The position numbers and the translations under genes are program-made. Of a stretch of 64,000 nucleotides of DNA, positions 1 through 7,597 are shown piece by piece. The stretch is taken from positions 1 through 64,000 of the forward strand of contig NZ_FOQY01000034.1 in assembly GCF_900113865.1 (NCBI RefSeq), in the 5' to 3' direction. Position 1 is the first letter of the stretch; every line of letters starts with the position of its first letter. Source of the stretch: Streptosporangium canum. Its GTDB lineage: Bacteria > Actinomycetota > Actinomycetes > Streptosporangiales > Streptosporangiaceae. The notes below the pieces were generated by a model, which ran no database searches, was not told where the DNA came from, and was given only the letters and a program-made list of their open reading frames with translations.

Positions 1-3
1 AGT

Positions 4-121
4 GTTACGGCGGTTATGGCGAAGGGGAAACACCCGGTTACATTCCGAACCCGGAAGTTAAGCTCTTCAGCGCCGATGGTACTGCACCGGGGACGGTGTG
101 GGAGAGTAGGTCGCCGCCGGA
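4..121 (+). rRNA. rrf: 5S ribosomal RNA
   Basis: Matches the actinobacterial 5S consensus throughout: the central segment from about 33 to 75 (ACCCGGTTACATTCCGAACC region, then GGAAGTTAAG, then CAGCGCCGATGGTACTGC) and the GGGAGAGTAGG segment near 100-111 are diagnostic. The 5' (about 6-13) and 3' (about 112-119) ends pair to form helix I. It is the last gene of an rRNA operon whose 16S and 23S genes lie before the window. The exact ends are uncertain by 1-3 bases. Confidence 0.95.
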
Positions 122-134
122 CAATCTTTTTAGG

Positions 135-163
135 AAAGGCCACCCTTCGGGGTGGCCTTTTCT
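135..163 (+). terminator. Intrinsic terminator of the rRNA operon
   Basis: Perfect 11-bp stem (135-145 with 150-160) closed by a C(UUCG)G tetraloop and followed by a short T run. It sits 14 nt after the 5S gene, as expected for an rrn terminator. Confidence 0.9.
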
Positions 164-183
164 GCTTTCCGGGTCCTTCTGGG

Positions 184-366
184 TGACCCGCTCCTGGACG
201 AGGCAGATCGGGGTGGCCGCGATGTCGGCGGGCCGGCCGGCGGCGCGCTTGGCGAAGTCGCCCAGCGGGATCGACCGCTCACCCGTCTCGGGGTGGACGC
301 GGACGACGGGATGCTCGGTCTCGAACACCGTGGAGCGGAAGGACCCAGGGAATACCTGGTTTAAGC
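184..366 (-). pseudogene. TauD/TfdA-type dioxygenase fragment
   Basis: Read on the minus strand this stretch encodes about 60 residues of the middle to C-terminal part of a taurine/alpha-ketoglutarate dioxygenase. The STVFETEHPVVRVHPETGER core is the segment that carries the second iron-ligand His region in TauD proteins. There is no start, no N-terminal half with the HxD motif and no proper C-terminus; the reading runs into the rRNA terminator on one side and overlaps the stop of the phosphotransferase gene on the other. I infer a remnant left by a deletion or rearrangement beside the rRNA operon. Confidence 0.7.
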
Positions 367-1359
367 CGGGGTCTCCGGGGTCAGAGCCTCCAGGAGGTCC
401 CACTCGGTCTCGCAGACGCGGCGGCCGATCGCGGCCAGCTCGACGGAGCGGGCGCCGCCGGTGAGGTGGCGCATGGCCTGCATGACGCAGATGACCCCCC
501 ACTTGAGCACGCCGAACGTCTCCCACCAGCGCAGCGCCCCGCGATCCACCGGATGACCGCTCGCCCGCTCGTAGGCCTCGACGAGCCGGCCGTACTCCCC
601 GAAACCGCCCACCGGCAGCGGCGAGCCGAACCGCCAGGACTTCACGCAGAGCCACCCGAGGTCCTCCAGCGGGTCGCCCGCGTGGGCCAGCTCCCAGTCG
701 AGCACCGCGCGGATCCCGTCGGAGCCGACGACGAGGTTGCCGTTGCGGAAGTCGCCGTGCACGACCGTCACCCGGCCGCCCGCCGGGCGGGAGTCCGCCA
801 GCCGGCGGAAGGCCAGCTCGAACACCGGGTGCGGCTGCCCGGTGAGATCGAGCAGATCCCGCCACGACCTGAGCGGATCATCGGGTACGGCGGGCGGCGC
901 GGCTCGCGGGGGCACGGCCCGCGCCGGGTCGTTCCGGGGTACGGCCGGAGCCAGCGACGACAGCGGCATGCGGTGGATCGCGGCCAGGATCTCCCCGCAC
1001 CGCGCGGCCAGTCCGGGGCGCACGTCCGCGAAGGCGTCGTCACGGAGGATCCTCCGGGGGATCGTCTCGCCGCTCACCCGGTCCATCAGGATGTGCGATC
1101 CGGCGGCTGCCAGGATCCCGGGCACCGGCACGCCGGCCGCGCGGGCCGCCCGCATCAGCGCGGCCTCGCCGGCCAGCCCGATCCCGGCGTCCAACGCGGC
1201 GCCGGGGGAGTCCAGCCGCAGGATCAGCTCGTGGGTCACACCGCCCGGATCCACCACGTCCAGCGCCCACGTCTCCCGTGACGCGCCGCCCGGCAGCCGG
1301 ATGCGTGACGCGACAGCCGTACCGGGACCGAAGACGCCGGAGACGAGGTCGCCGATCAT
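361..1359 (-). CDS. Phosphotransferase family protein (APH fold)
   Basis: 332 residues with the aminoglycoside-phosphotransferase/choline-kinase fold: an N-terminal lobe, the catalytic loop VVHGDFRNGNLVV (HGD..N) around residue 200 and the metal-binding VLDWELAHAGDP motif after it. Its ATG overlaps the stop of the acyl-CoA dehydrogenase gene by ATGA, so the two are translationally coupled. In actinobacteria this trio (phosphotransferase, acyl-CoA dehydrogenase, DUF6285) recurs as a unit; these kinases resemble the ACAD10/11 kinase domain, so phosphorylation of a hydroxyacyl substrate is a reasonable inference rather than antibiotic resistance. The start at MIGDLV is fixed by the overlap. Confidence 0.85.
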   Translation of the reverse strand: MIGDLVSGVFGPGTAVASRIRLPGGASRETWALDVVDPGGVTHELILRLDSPGAALDAGIGLAGEAALMRAARAAGVPVPGILAAAGSHILMDRVSGETIPRRILRDDAFADVRPGLAARCGEILAAIHRMPLSSLAPAVPRNDPARAVPPRAAPPAVPDDPLRSWRDLLDLTGQPHPVFELAFRRLADSRPAGGRVTVVHGDFRNGNLVVGSDGIRAVLDWELAHAGDPLEDLGWLCVKSWRFGSPLPVGGFGEYGRLVEAYERASGHPVDRGALRWWETFGVLKWGVICVMQAMRHLTGGARSVELAAIGRRVCETEWDLLEALTPETPA

Positions 1360-2546
1360 CGCAGGCCGAACTCCCAGTTGCCGCCCGTGGCGTACTCGCC
1401 CAGGATGCGGCGGCCGACCGAGTCGATGTGCACCTCGTCGGGGCCGTCGTAGATGCGGCCGGCCCTGGCGTGCCGGTACATCCGCTCCAGTGGGGTGTCC
1501 GTTGTCAGTCCCGCCGCGCCGTACACCTGGATGGCCCGGTCGATCACGTTGTGCAGCATCCGCGCGGCGGCGACCTTGACGGCTCCGATCTCCACCCGTG
1601 CCTGCCCGCCCCGGTCGATCGCATGGGCCGCGTTGAGGGTGAGCAGCCGGGCCGACTGGATCTCGGTGTAGGAGTCGAACACGTGCCGGCGCATGAGCTG
1701 CTTGTCGGCCAGCGGCCGGCCGGAGACGCTGCGCTCGTTCAGCCGGCGGCACATCAGGTCGAAGGCCCGCTGCGCCTGGCCGAGCCAGCGCATGCAGTGG
1801 AAGATCCGGCCCGGCCCCAGCCGCCGCTGGGCGATGACGAAGCCCTGGCCGCGCGGCCCGAGCAGGTTCGAGGCGGGCACCCGCACGTCCTCGTAACGGA
1901 CCTCACAGTGCCCGCCGTCGATGCCCAGCACCGGCGTGTCGCGCACGATGGTGTAACCGGGGGTGCCGGTCGGCACCAGGATCATCGAGAAGGCGAGGTG
2001 CGGCGGTGCGTCCGGCTCGGTCCGGCACATCACCGTCGTGTAGGCGGCCCGGTTTGCCCCGGTGGTGAACCACTTGTGGCCGTTGATCACCCATTCGCCG
2101 CCGTCCAGCACGGCCGAGGTCCGGAGCTGGGTCGGGTCGCTGCTGGAGACGTCCGGCTCGGTCATCGCGAAGCTCGGCCAGATCTCCCCCCGGACCAGCG
2201 GGGTGAGGAAACGGCCGCGCTGCTCGTCGTTCGCGTACTCGTGCAGCATCAGCGAGTCCTGCAGGGTGAACGTGCCGAGCGCGAGCTGCCCGAAGTCGCT
2301 GCGTCCCTGCACCTCGTTGACGTACACGTAGTCGAGGAAGGGCAGCCCGCCGCCGCCCAGCTCGGCGGGGTGCCCGAGGGCCCACAGACCCTCCTTCCTG
2401 GCCTGCTCCTGCAGCTCGCGCAGTGTCGCGGCGGCCTCGGGCCCGTTTCCGTGGAGCACCGCCTCCGCCGGCTCGACCCGCTCGGTCATGAACGCGTGGA
2501 CGGCGTCACGGATCGGCCGGACGCTGTCGGGGACCGCGAAAGTCAT
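1356..2546 (-). CDS. Acyl-CoA dehydrogenase family protein
   Basis: 396 residues, normal for the family. Visible signatures are the FAMTEPDVSSSDPTQL loop near residue 125, WVINGHKWFTTGA near 160, and the C-terminal QVYGAAGLTTDTPLERMYRHARAGRIYDG stretch (described in part), which carries FAD contacts and ends in DGPDEVH. An FAD enzyme that oxidises an acyl-CoA thioester. It is first in an operon with the phosphotransferase and divergent from the DUF6285 gene, with a palindrome between them. Similarity to ACAD10/11-type dehydrogenases suggests hydroxy- or branched-acyl substrates, which is inference. Confidence 0.92.
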   Translation of the reverse strand: MTFAVPDSVRPIRDAVHAFMTERVEPAEAVLHGNGPEAAATLRELQEQARKEGLWALGHPAELGGGGLPFLDYVYVNEVQGRSDFGQLALGTFTLQDSLMLHEYANDEQRGRFLTPLVRGEIWPSFAMTEPDVSSSDPTQLRTSAVLDGGEWVINGHKWFTTGANRAAYTTVMCRTEPDAPPHLAFSMILVPTGTPGYTIVRDTPVLGIDGGHCEVRYEDVRVPASNLLGPRGQGFVIAQRRLGPGRIFHCMRWLGQAQRAFDLMCRRLNERSVSGRPLADKQLMRRHVFDSYTEIQSARLLTLNAAHAIDRGGQARVEIGAVKVAAARMLHNVIDRAIQVYGAAGLTTDTPLERMYRHARAGRIYDGPDEVHIDSVGRRILGEYATGGNWEFGLR

Positions 2547-2564
2547 GGAATGATCACATCCGAG

Positions 2565-2586
2565 ATCCGTTGCGGAGTCAACGGAT
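2565..2586. promoter_or_regulatory. Palindromic operator between divergent genes
   Basis: Perfect inverted repeat ATCCGTTG-(6 nt)-CAACGGAT, 8-bp arms, in the 52-bp gap between the divergent acyl-CoA dehydrogenase and DUF6285 genes. Shape and position fit a TetR- or GntR-type repressor site. No such regulator gene is adjacent, so the protein is unknown. Confidence 0.55.
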
Positions 2587-2598
2587 AAGGAGGCCCTT

Positions 2599-2949
2599 AT
2601 GTCCCGGGACATGCCCCATGACGTCCCCTCCGCCGCGCAGCTCGTCGCCGCGGTCCGCGACTTCCTCCAGAGCGACGTGCTGCCCGTCGTCGAGGGCCGG
2701 GTCCGTTTCCATACCCGGGTGGCCGTCAACGTGCTCGGCATGGTCGAACGGGAGCTCGAACTCGGCCCCGAGCAGGCCGCCGCCCACGCCGACCGGCTCG
2801 GCGGGCTCGGTCTCTCCTCCGACGCCGAGCTCGCCGCCGCGATCCGCGAGGGCCTGGACGGCTCCGCCCTGGTCGACGTCCTGACGCGGGCCGTACGGGA
2901 CAAGCTGTCCGTGGCCAACCCCGGCTATGCCCGCCCGCCGGAGGCGTAG
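2599..2949 (+). CDS. DUF6285 domain-containing protein
   Basis: 116 residues, helical, no signal peptide. The pattern of an N-terminal helix (ELVAAVRDFL-like), a GRVRFHTRVAVNVLGMVERE core and a C-terminal VRDKLSVANPGY motif is the DUF6285 family, known chiefly as a companion of ACAD10/11-like acyl-CoA dehydrogenase and phosphotransferase genes, which lie divergently here. An AAGGAGG ribosome site (2586-2592) fixes the start. The biochemical role is unknown; a small accessory of the same catabolic route is the likely reading. Confidence 0.8.
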   Translation: MSRDMPHDVPSAAQLVAAVRDFLQSDVLPVVEGRVRFHTRVAVNVLGMVERELELGPEQAAAHADRLGGLGLSSDAELAAAIREGLDGSALVDVLTRAVRDKLSVANPGYARPPEA

Positions 2950-2963
2950 CGGGCACGCGCTCC

Positions 2964-2993
2964 GGCCCGCACCCGCCCATGCGGGTGCGGGCC
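2964..2993. terminator. Hairpin between convergent genes
   Basis: Perfect 13-bp G/C stem (2964-2976 with 2981-2993) with a 4-nt loop, 14 nt after the DUF6285 stop and 9 nt before the stop of the convergent symporter. There is no T run; such hairpins are usual bidirectional terminators in high-GC actinomycetes. Confidence 0.65.
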
Positions 2994-3002
2994 GTACGGA
3001 GG

Positions 3003-4595
3003 TCAGTGGGTGAGGTCGAGGTCCTTGACGCGGGGGTCGCCCTCGTCGGCGAGGTAGTGGTCGGGCCGGGTGGCGTCGTCACCCTCGGACGCCTTGGCGC
3101 CGCGGGCGATGAGCGTGCCTGCGGCGGCGACGATCAGGTTGACGGCCAGGGCGAGGACGCCCGCGTAGATGGTCATCTTGGTGTCCAGGCCCAGCTTCTC
3201 CAGGGGGAACGCCGATCCGGCGAAGTGCAGCTTGCCGGTGACCGGGTTGCCGATGTTGTAGAGCAGGAGCATCCCGGCGGCCATGCCTCCCGCCCATCCG
3301 GCGATGAGGCCGACCCGGTGGAACCAGCGGGTGTAGAGGCCGAGCGCCACCGACGGGAGCGTCTGCAGGATGATGACGCCGCCGATGAGCTGGAGGTCGA
3401 TGGAGAAGCCGGTGTCCAGGAACAGGATGCACAGCACCGCGCCGACCTTGACGAGCAGTGAGGTGATCTTCGAGACGCGGGCCTCGTCGGCATCGCTGGC
3501 GTCCGGCTTCAGATACTCCTTGTAGATGTTGCGGGTGAACAGGTTCGCCGCGGCGATCGACATGATCGCCGCTGGGACCAGCGCGCCGATGCCGATCGCG
3601 GCGTAGGCGACGCCGGTGAACCAGTCGGGGAACATCTTGTCGAACAGCTGGGGCACGATCGTGTTGTTGTCCGTGCCGATGGGCTTGATCCCGGCCGCGA
3701 TGGCCATGTAGCCGAGCAGCGCGATCAGGCCGAGCAGCAGGCTGTAGGCGGGGAGCGCGGACATGTTCCGCTTGATCACGTCGCGGTTGCGTGAGGCCAG
3801 CACGCCGGTGATGCTGTGCGGGTAGAGGAAGAGCGCGAGCGCCGAGCCCAGGGCCAGCGTGATGTACTGGAGCTGGTTGCCGGCGTTGAGCAGGATGCCG
3901 TCCCCCTGTGCGGGCGTGGCGTCGAACTTGGCCTGGGCCGCGTCGAAGATCCCCGACCAGCCGCCCTCCAGCTGGGCCGGGATCGCGAAGATCGCGACCA
4001 GGATCACGATGTAGATCAGGGTGTCCTTGACGAAGGCGATCAGCGCCGGGGCGCGCAGGCCCGACTGGTAGGTGTAGGCGGCCAGGATGGCGAACGCGAT
4101 GATGATCGGCAGGTGGCCGGTCACCCCCATCGACTTCAGCACGGCCTCGATGCCGACGAGCTGGAGCGCGATGTAGGGCATCGTCGCGACGATGCCGGTG
4201 ATCGCGATGAGCAGCGCCAGCGTGGGGGAGCCGAACCGGGCCCGGACGAAGTCGGCCGGGGTCACGAACCCGTGCACGTGCGAGACCGACCAGAGCCGCA
4301 GCAGCACCAGGAACACGATCGGATAGACCACGATCGTGTACGGCACGGCGAAGAAGCCCATCGCGCCCGCACCCCAGAGCAGGGCGGGCACGGCCACGAA
4401 GGTGTAGGCGGTGTAGAGGTCGCCGCCGACGAGGAACCAGGTGATCCAGGGGCCGAAACTCCGGCCGCCCAGCCCCCACTCGTCCAGGGTGGCCAGGTTG
4501 TCCGGTCGGCGCCAGCGCGCGGCCACGAAGCCCATGCCGCTGACGAGCAGGAACAGTGCGGAGAAGACGATGATCTCGGTCAGGTGCTCGCTCAC
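3003..4595 (-). CDS. mctP: Sodium:solute symporter, MctP type
   Basis: 530 residues with about 13 hydrophobic segments, starting ITEIIVF-like, and the SSS-family hallmarks GGRSFGPWITWFLVGGDLYTAY region near residue 45 and a conserved VHGFVTPADFVRARFG stretch near 115. It most resembles MctP monocarboxylate (lactate, pyruvate, propionate, acetate) permeases driven by sodium. The GTG start lies 4 nt after the stop of the DUF3311 gene, and that pairing is typical of MctP-type carriers. The C-terminus is a charged cytoplasmic tail. Confidence 0.88.
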   Translation of the reverse strand: MSEHLTEIIVFSALFLLVSGMGFVAARWRRPDNLATLDEWGLGGRSFGPWITWFLVGGDLYTAYTFVAVPALLWGAGAMGFFAVPYTIVVYPIVFLVLLRLWSVSHVHGFVTPADFVRARFGSPTLALLIAITGIVATMPYIALQLVGIEAVLKSMGVTGHLPIIIAFAILAAYTYQSGLRAPALIAFVKDTLIYIVILVAIFAIPAQLEGGWSGIFDAAQAKFDATPAQGDGILLNAGNQLQYITLALGSALALFLYPHSITGVLASRNRDVIKRNMSALPAYSLLLGLIALLGYMAIAAGIKPIGTDNNTIVPQLFDKMFPDWFTGVAYAAIGIGALVPAAIMSIAAANLFTRNIYKEYLKPDASDADEARVSKITSLLVKVGAVLCILFLDTGFSIDLQLIGGVIILQTLPSVALGLYTRWFHRVGLIAGWAGGMAAGMLLLYNIGNPVTGKLHFAGSAFPLEKLGLDTKMTIYAGVLALAVNLIVAAAGTLIARGAKASEGDDATRPDHYLADEGDPRVKDLDLTH

Positions 4596-4599
4596 GGGA

Positions 4600-4845
4600 T
4601 CATCGCCTCCGCTTGGTCATCTGGTAGACGATCGTGGTGCACGTGACGCCGACCGCGATGAAGAGGAACTGGAGCCAGTAGAAGCGCGGGAAACCGAGGA
4701 TCCGAGGTTCGTCGAAGTTGAAGAGTAAAGGCACTAAAGGTAGGATGATCGGCAAAACCAGCAGCCAGTTCCACGGGCTGCGATCGCTCCGATCCTGGCC
4801 GGGGGCGTCAGGGGTGGTCAACTCGGGGGCGTCGGGAGTGGTCAA
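4600..4845 (-). CDS. DUF3311 small membrane protein
   Basis: 81 residues: a hydrophilic N-terminus with a duplicated TTPDAP motif, then two transmembrane helices (about 27-45 and 52-72) with the family's FYWLQFLFI pattern, ending KRRR. DUF3311 proteins are encoded just before SSS symporters and are presumed to be their small subunit, by analogy with YhjB/YhdT-type partners. It heads this two-gene operon. Confidence 0.85.
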   Translation of the reverse strand: MTTPDAPELTTPDAPGQDRSDRSPWNWLLVLPIILPLVPLLFNFDEPRILGFPRFYWLQFLFIAVGVTCTTIVYQMTKRRR

Positions 4846-4979
4846 CTCGGTCTCCTCGAGACGGAGAGGAGGCAGCCGGTCGTGGCTGTCTTCTCAGGTT
4901 GACCGGCAGCGTAATTATGTGAGCGTTTCATTGCGATCGCCGAGCGCCGAACGGAGTGGTCGGCGCGACGAACGGTAGG

Positions 4980-5621
4980 TCAGCCTCCGGCCCGGAGGTC
5001 GTCTGCGATGTCGCGAACGCCGTACCCGTCGGGAGATGCCACTTCGACGACCGGTTCGGGCCGATCGTCGAATTCCAGGCGCAGTGCTCTTGACATCGTG
5101 GCGTGCATTTCGTAGAGGCAGGTGATGTAGGTGAGCTCCAGGATCTGCCGGTCGGACAGGTGGGCCCTGAGGACCGCGAAGATCTCGTCGTGCACCCGGC
5201 CGCCGTCGAGCACCAGGCCGTCGGTGTAGGCCAGCACGGCCCGTTCCAGCTCGTCGAAGAGCGGGCTGACCTGCCAGTGCGCGACCGCCTGGACCTTCTC
5301 GTCCGGCACGCCGAGCGCCCGCATCTGCTTGCAGTGCTGGGAGAAGACGAACTGGCTGCCCCGCGCCCATCCGGCCCGCGACTGGCCCAGCTCGCGCAGC
5401 ACGGGGTCGAGCTCGGCCTCCCGGTAGAGCTGGAAGCCCTTCACGCAGTGCTTGAGGATGACCGGGTCCAGGGCGAAGACCGTCCACCAGTCACCGGGGG
5501 AGCCGGTCGCGGTGCCGGGGGCGGCCACCGGATCCCGGTCCGGGCCGAACAGTCGATCGTAGAAGAACAGGGTCAGCGGGTCGGTGACCTCGTCGCGGGG
5601 GACCTGGCGCAGCCGCGGCAT
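4980..5621 (-). CDS. Carboxymuconolactone decarboxylase-like protein
   Basis: 213 residues, AhpD-like all-helical fold. The segment around residues 85-110 (RGSQFVFSQHCKQMRALG) matches the substrate/cofactor helix of carboxymuconolactone decarboxylases, though only one Cys is present there rather than CxxC, so peroxidase chemistry is unlikely. A C-terminal YITCLYEMHATM helix follows. The start overlaps the VOC gene stop by one base (TGATG), so both are translated from one message, pointing to a shared aromatic or ketone catabolic step. The substrate is unknown. Confidence 0.75.
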   Translation of the reverse strand: MPRLRQVPRDEVTDPLTLFFYDRLFGPDRDPVAAPGTATGSPGDWWTVFALDPVILKHCVKGFQLYREAELDPVLRELGQSRAGWARGSQFVFSQHCKQMRALGVPDEKVQAVAHWQVSPLFDELERAVLAYTDGLVLDGGRVHDEIFAVLRAHLSDRQILELTYITCLYEMHATMSRALRLEFDDRPEPVVEVASPDGYGVRDIADDLRAGG

Positions 5622-6175
5622 CACGCGGTCCTGTCGGCGGCGCTCCTGGGGTCGTGACGGACGTCTTCGGGCAGGCCGAGCTCGCGGGTCCAGGCGGCGA
5701 ACTCCACCAGGATCCCGTCGGGGTCCTTGAAGTAGATCGACCGGACGAACACCCCCTCCTGCATCGCGGGCGCGATGCCGAACTCGCTGTCGTCGTGGTT
5801 GAGCAGCACCCCCACGTCCACGCCTTTGGCGATGAGCTTGTCGCGGTACTCCTCGATCTTGTCCGGTGCGACGTCGAGGGCGATGTGGTTCATCGACCCG
5901 ACCGCCGACAGCAGCTCTCCCCGGTCGGGCAGGTTCTTCGGCGCGGAGATGCCGGGCACCGCCTCGGGGGCGTCGGGGAACCAGAAGAACGCCAGCGCGT
6001 TGCCGCCGCCGCAGTCGAAGAAGAAGTGCTGGCCCCATCCCATCGGCAGCTCGATCGTCTTGATCAGCGGCATGCCCAGGACGCCGCAGTAGAAGTCGAC
6101 CGTCTGCTGCATGTCCGAGCACACCAGCGCGAGATGATTGACTCCGCGCAGCTCGAACTCGGTGTTGTCGCCCAT
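5621..6175 (-). CDS. VOC family (glyoxalase/extradiol dioxygenase-like) protein
   Basis: 184 residues with the paired beta-alpha-beta-beta-beta modules of the vicinal oxygen chelate fold: VNHLALVCSDMQQTVDFYCGVLGM at the N-terminus (described in part, residues 12-35) and MNHIALDV near 95, then YFKDPDGILVEF near 150. The two metal-ligand His (H14, H97) and the Glu in VEF are present, so a metal-dependent lyase, isomerase or dioxygenase is plausible. It is first in an operon with the carboxymuconolactone-decarboxylase-like gene and has a palindrome 19 nt upstream of its start. Confidence 0.82.
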   Translation of the reverse strand: MGDNTEFELRGVNHLALVCSDMQQTVDFYCGVLGMPLIKTIELPMGWGQHFFFDCGGGNALAFFWFPDAPEAVPGISAPKNLPDRGELLSAVGSMNHIALDVAPDKIEEYRDKLIAKGVDVGVLLNHDDSEFGIAPAMQEGVFVRSIYFKDPDGILVEFAAWTRELGLPEDVRHDPRSAADRTA

Positions 6176-6193
6176 GGTCTCCTCGCTCGTCGA

Positions 6194-6209
6194 AGTAACG
6201 AGTTACTTA
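6194..6209. promoter_or_regulatory. Palindromic operator upstream of the VOC gene
   Basis: 16-bp perfect palindrome AAGTAAC-GA-GTTACTT immediately upstream of the VOC start. It is A/T-rich against a roughly 72% GC background and has typical TetR-family operator size, suggesting repression of the VOC/CMD operon. The regulator is not identifiable in the window. Confidence 0.55.
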
Positions 6210-6348
6210 TCACACCTGGCGCCGCCTGAAACCTGGCGGGGCCGCCTCGTGTCGCCGCCGCCGCCCTCCCTCGCGGGACGGCGCGGACTCTCGCTCCGCC
6301 CGGCCCGGCGTGGGCTCGCCGTCCTGTCCGGGGATCGCGCCCGCCGCG

Positions 6349-6741
6349 CTATCCGGGGACGTCTCCATCCGGGACGTCCCCCAGCATCGCCCGGGTCGCC
6401 TCGTCGACGATGTTGCGCATGGCGTGTTCGGCGGCTGCGGCGTCTCCCGACTGCACCGCCTGTGCGACCTCGGCGTGCCACCGGATCGCCGCCGGCTCGG
6501 GACGCGTCGGCATCAGGTGATGATGCGTCCGGCCGGTCAGGACCTCGGCGACCACGCCGGTGAGCGCACCCAGCATCTCGTTGCCGGAGGCCTCCAGCAG
6601 TGTGCGGTGGAACAGGATGTCCGCGGCCAGGTATGCCTCCAGGTCGCCGGACCTGCCGTGCACGGCCATCTGCATGACGGCGCCGGTCAGCGCGCCGCAC
6701 TGTTCGGGGGTCGCGTGCCGTGCGGCGAGGGCCGCGGCTGA
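6349..6741 (-). pseudogene. gntR: FadR/GntR-type regulator lacking its DNA-binding domain
   Basis: The minus-strand reading encodes a normal FCD ligand-binding domain: ATPEQCGALTGAVMQMA, then DILFHRTLLEASGNEML and later HAEVAQAVQSGDAAAAEHAM near the end, including the metal-site His residues. An in-frame TAG (6742-6744) stands directly before it and no winged helix-turn-helix lies upstream, because the divergent gntK promoter begins there. A free FCD domain could start at M6675, but loss of the HTH means it cannot act as a classic repressor. Its place next to gntK and gntT makes it the former gluconate repressor. Confidence 0.78.
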
Positions 6742-6787
6742 CTAATCGTGTCACGCTAACGCAAAGCTCGACACGAGAGGTCTTTCG

Positions 6788-7393
6788 ATGGATCCCGCTC
6801 AAGACCCCCCTTACCCCGTCTCCGTTGTTCCGCTCCTGGTCGTCATGGGCGTGACCGGTTCGGGCAAGACCACCGTGGGCGCGGCTCTCGGCCGGCGGCT
6901 GCGGGTGCCGTTCGCCGACGCCGACGACTTCCACAGTGAGACCAGCATCGCCAAGATGTCGGCCGGCATCCCGCTTGACGACGACGACCGGCTGCCCTGG
7001 CTGCGGGCGATCGGCGCCTGGCTCGCCGAGCACACCGCCACCGGCGGCGTGGTGAGCTGCTCCGCGCTCAAACGCGGCTACCGCGACGTGCTACGGAGCG
7101 CGGCGCCCTCGGCGAGCTTCGTCCATCTCGACGGAGACATCGAGGTCGTCCGCCGCCGGGTGGCCGACCGGCCGGGACACTTCATGCCGGCGTCGCTGGT
7201 CGCCTCGCAGTTCGAAACCCTGGAGCCTCTTCAGCCGGACGAGCACGGGACCGTCCTCGACTTCGACAGGCCCGTCGACGAGCTCGTGGAGGCCTACCTC
7301 GCCGCGGCCCCGCCGCACCCCGCGCGGTCACGCCCGGCACCCCCCATCGACCCGAGACCAGATCCCGAAACTCCGGCAGACCCAAGAGAGTGA
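6788..7393 (+). CDS. gntK: Gluconokinase
   Basis: 201 residues. A P-loop GVTGSGKTT near residue 21 and the family motif DADDFHSETSIAKMSAGIPL near 46 (gluconate site) are present, followed by DDDRLPWL and CSALKRGYRD, so the enzyme should phosphorylate gluconate to 6-phosphogluconate. The C-terminal 25 residues are a Pro/Asp-rich tail not usual in the family. Start ATG follows GAGAGGTC. It reads into gntT (5-nt gap). The kinase is intact although its transporter and regulator are broken. Confidence 0.92.
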   Translation: MDPAQDPPYPVSVVPLLVVMGVTGSGKTTVGAALGRRLRVPFADADDFHSETSIAKMSAGIPLDDDDRLPWLRAIGAWLAEHTATGGVVSCSALKRGYRDVLRSAAPSASFVHLDGDIEVVRRRVADRPGHFMPASLVASQFETLEPLQPDEHGTVLDFDRPVDELVEAYLAAAPPHPARSRPAPPIDPRPDPETPADPRE

Positions 7394-7528
7394 AGTGACA
7401 TGAGCTCCGCCCTGATCGCACTCGCCGCCCCCGCCGAGGTCGCTCCCGGCCGGCTGATCCCCGCGGCGCTCGCCGGCATCGCGCTGATCGTCCTGCTGAT
7501 CACCTATTTCAACGAGGTCTAGCCAGGA

Positions 7529-7552
7529 CTCCCGGCCCTTCAGGGCCGGGAG
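7529..7552. repeat. Left-end subterminal hairpin of the IS
   Basis: Stem CTCCCGGCCC with GGGCCGGGAG around a TTCA loop. The same CGGCCCTTCAGGGCCG core recurs at the right end (9218-9238), so this is the structure TnpA recognises in single-stranded DNA. Confidence 0.8.
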
Positions 7553-7570
7553 GAATGACTTCCCTGCCTG

Positions 7571-7597
7571 CGCCCGGACGTCAGTCCGGGCGTTTTT
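7571..7597 (+). terminator. Terminator at the IS left end facing incoming transcription
   Basis: Stem CGCCCGGAC (7571-7579) with GTCCGGGCG (7584-7592), loop GTCA, then TTTTT (7593-7597), on the plus strand. It stops read-through from gntK/gntT before it crosses tnpA antisense. The tnpA stop codon lies in the loop. IS200 is known to carry a similar shielding terminator. Confidence 0.8.
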
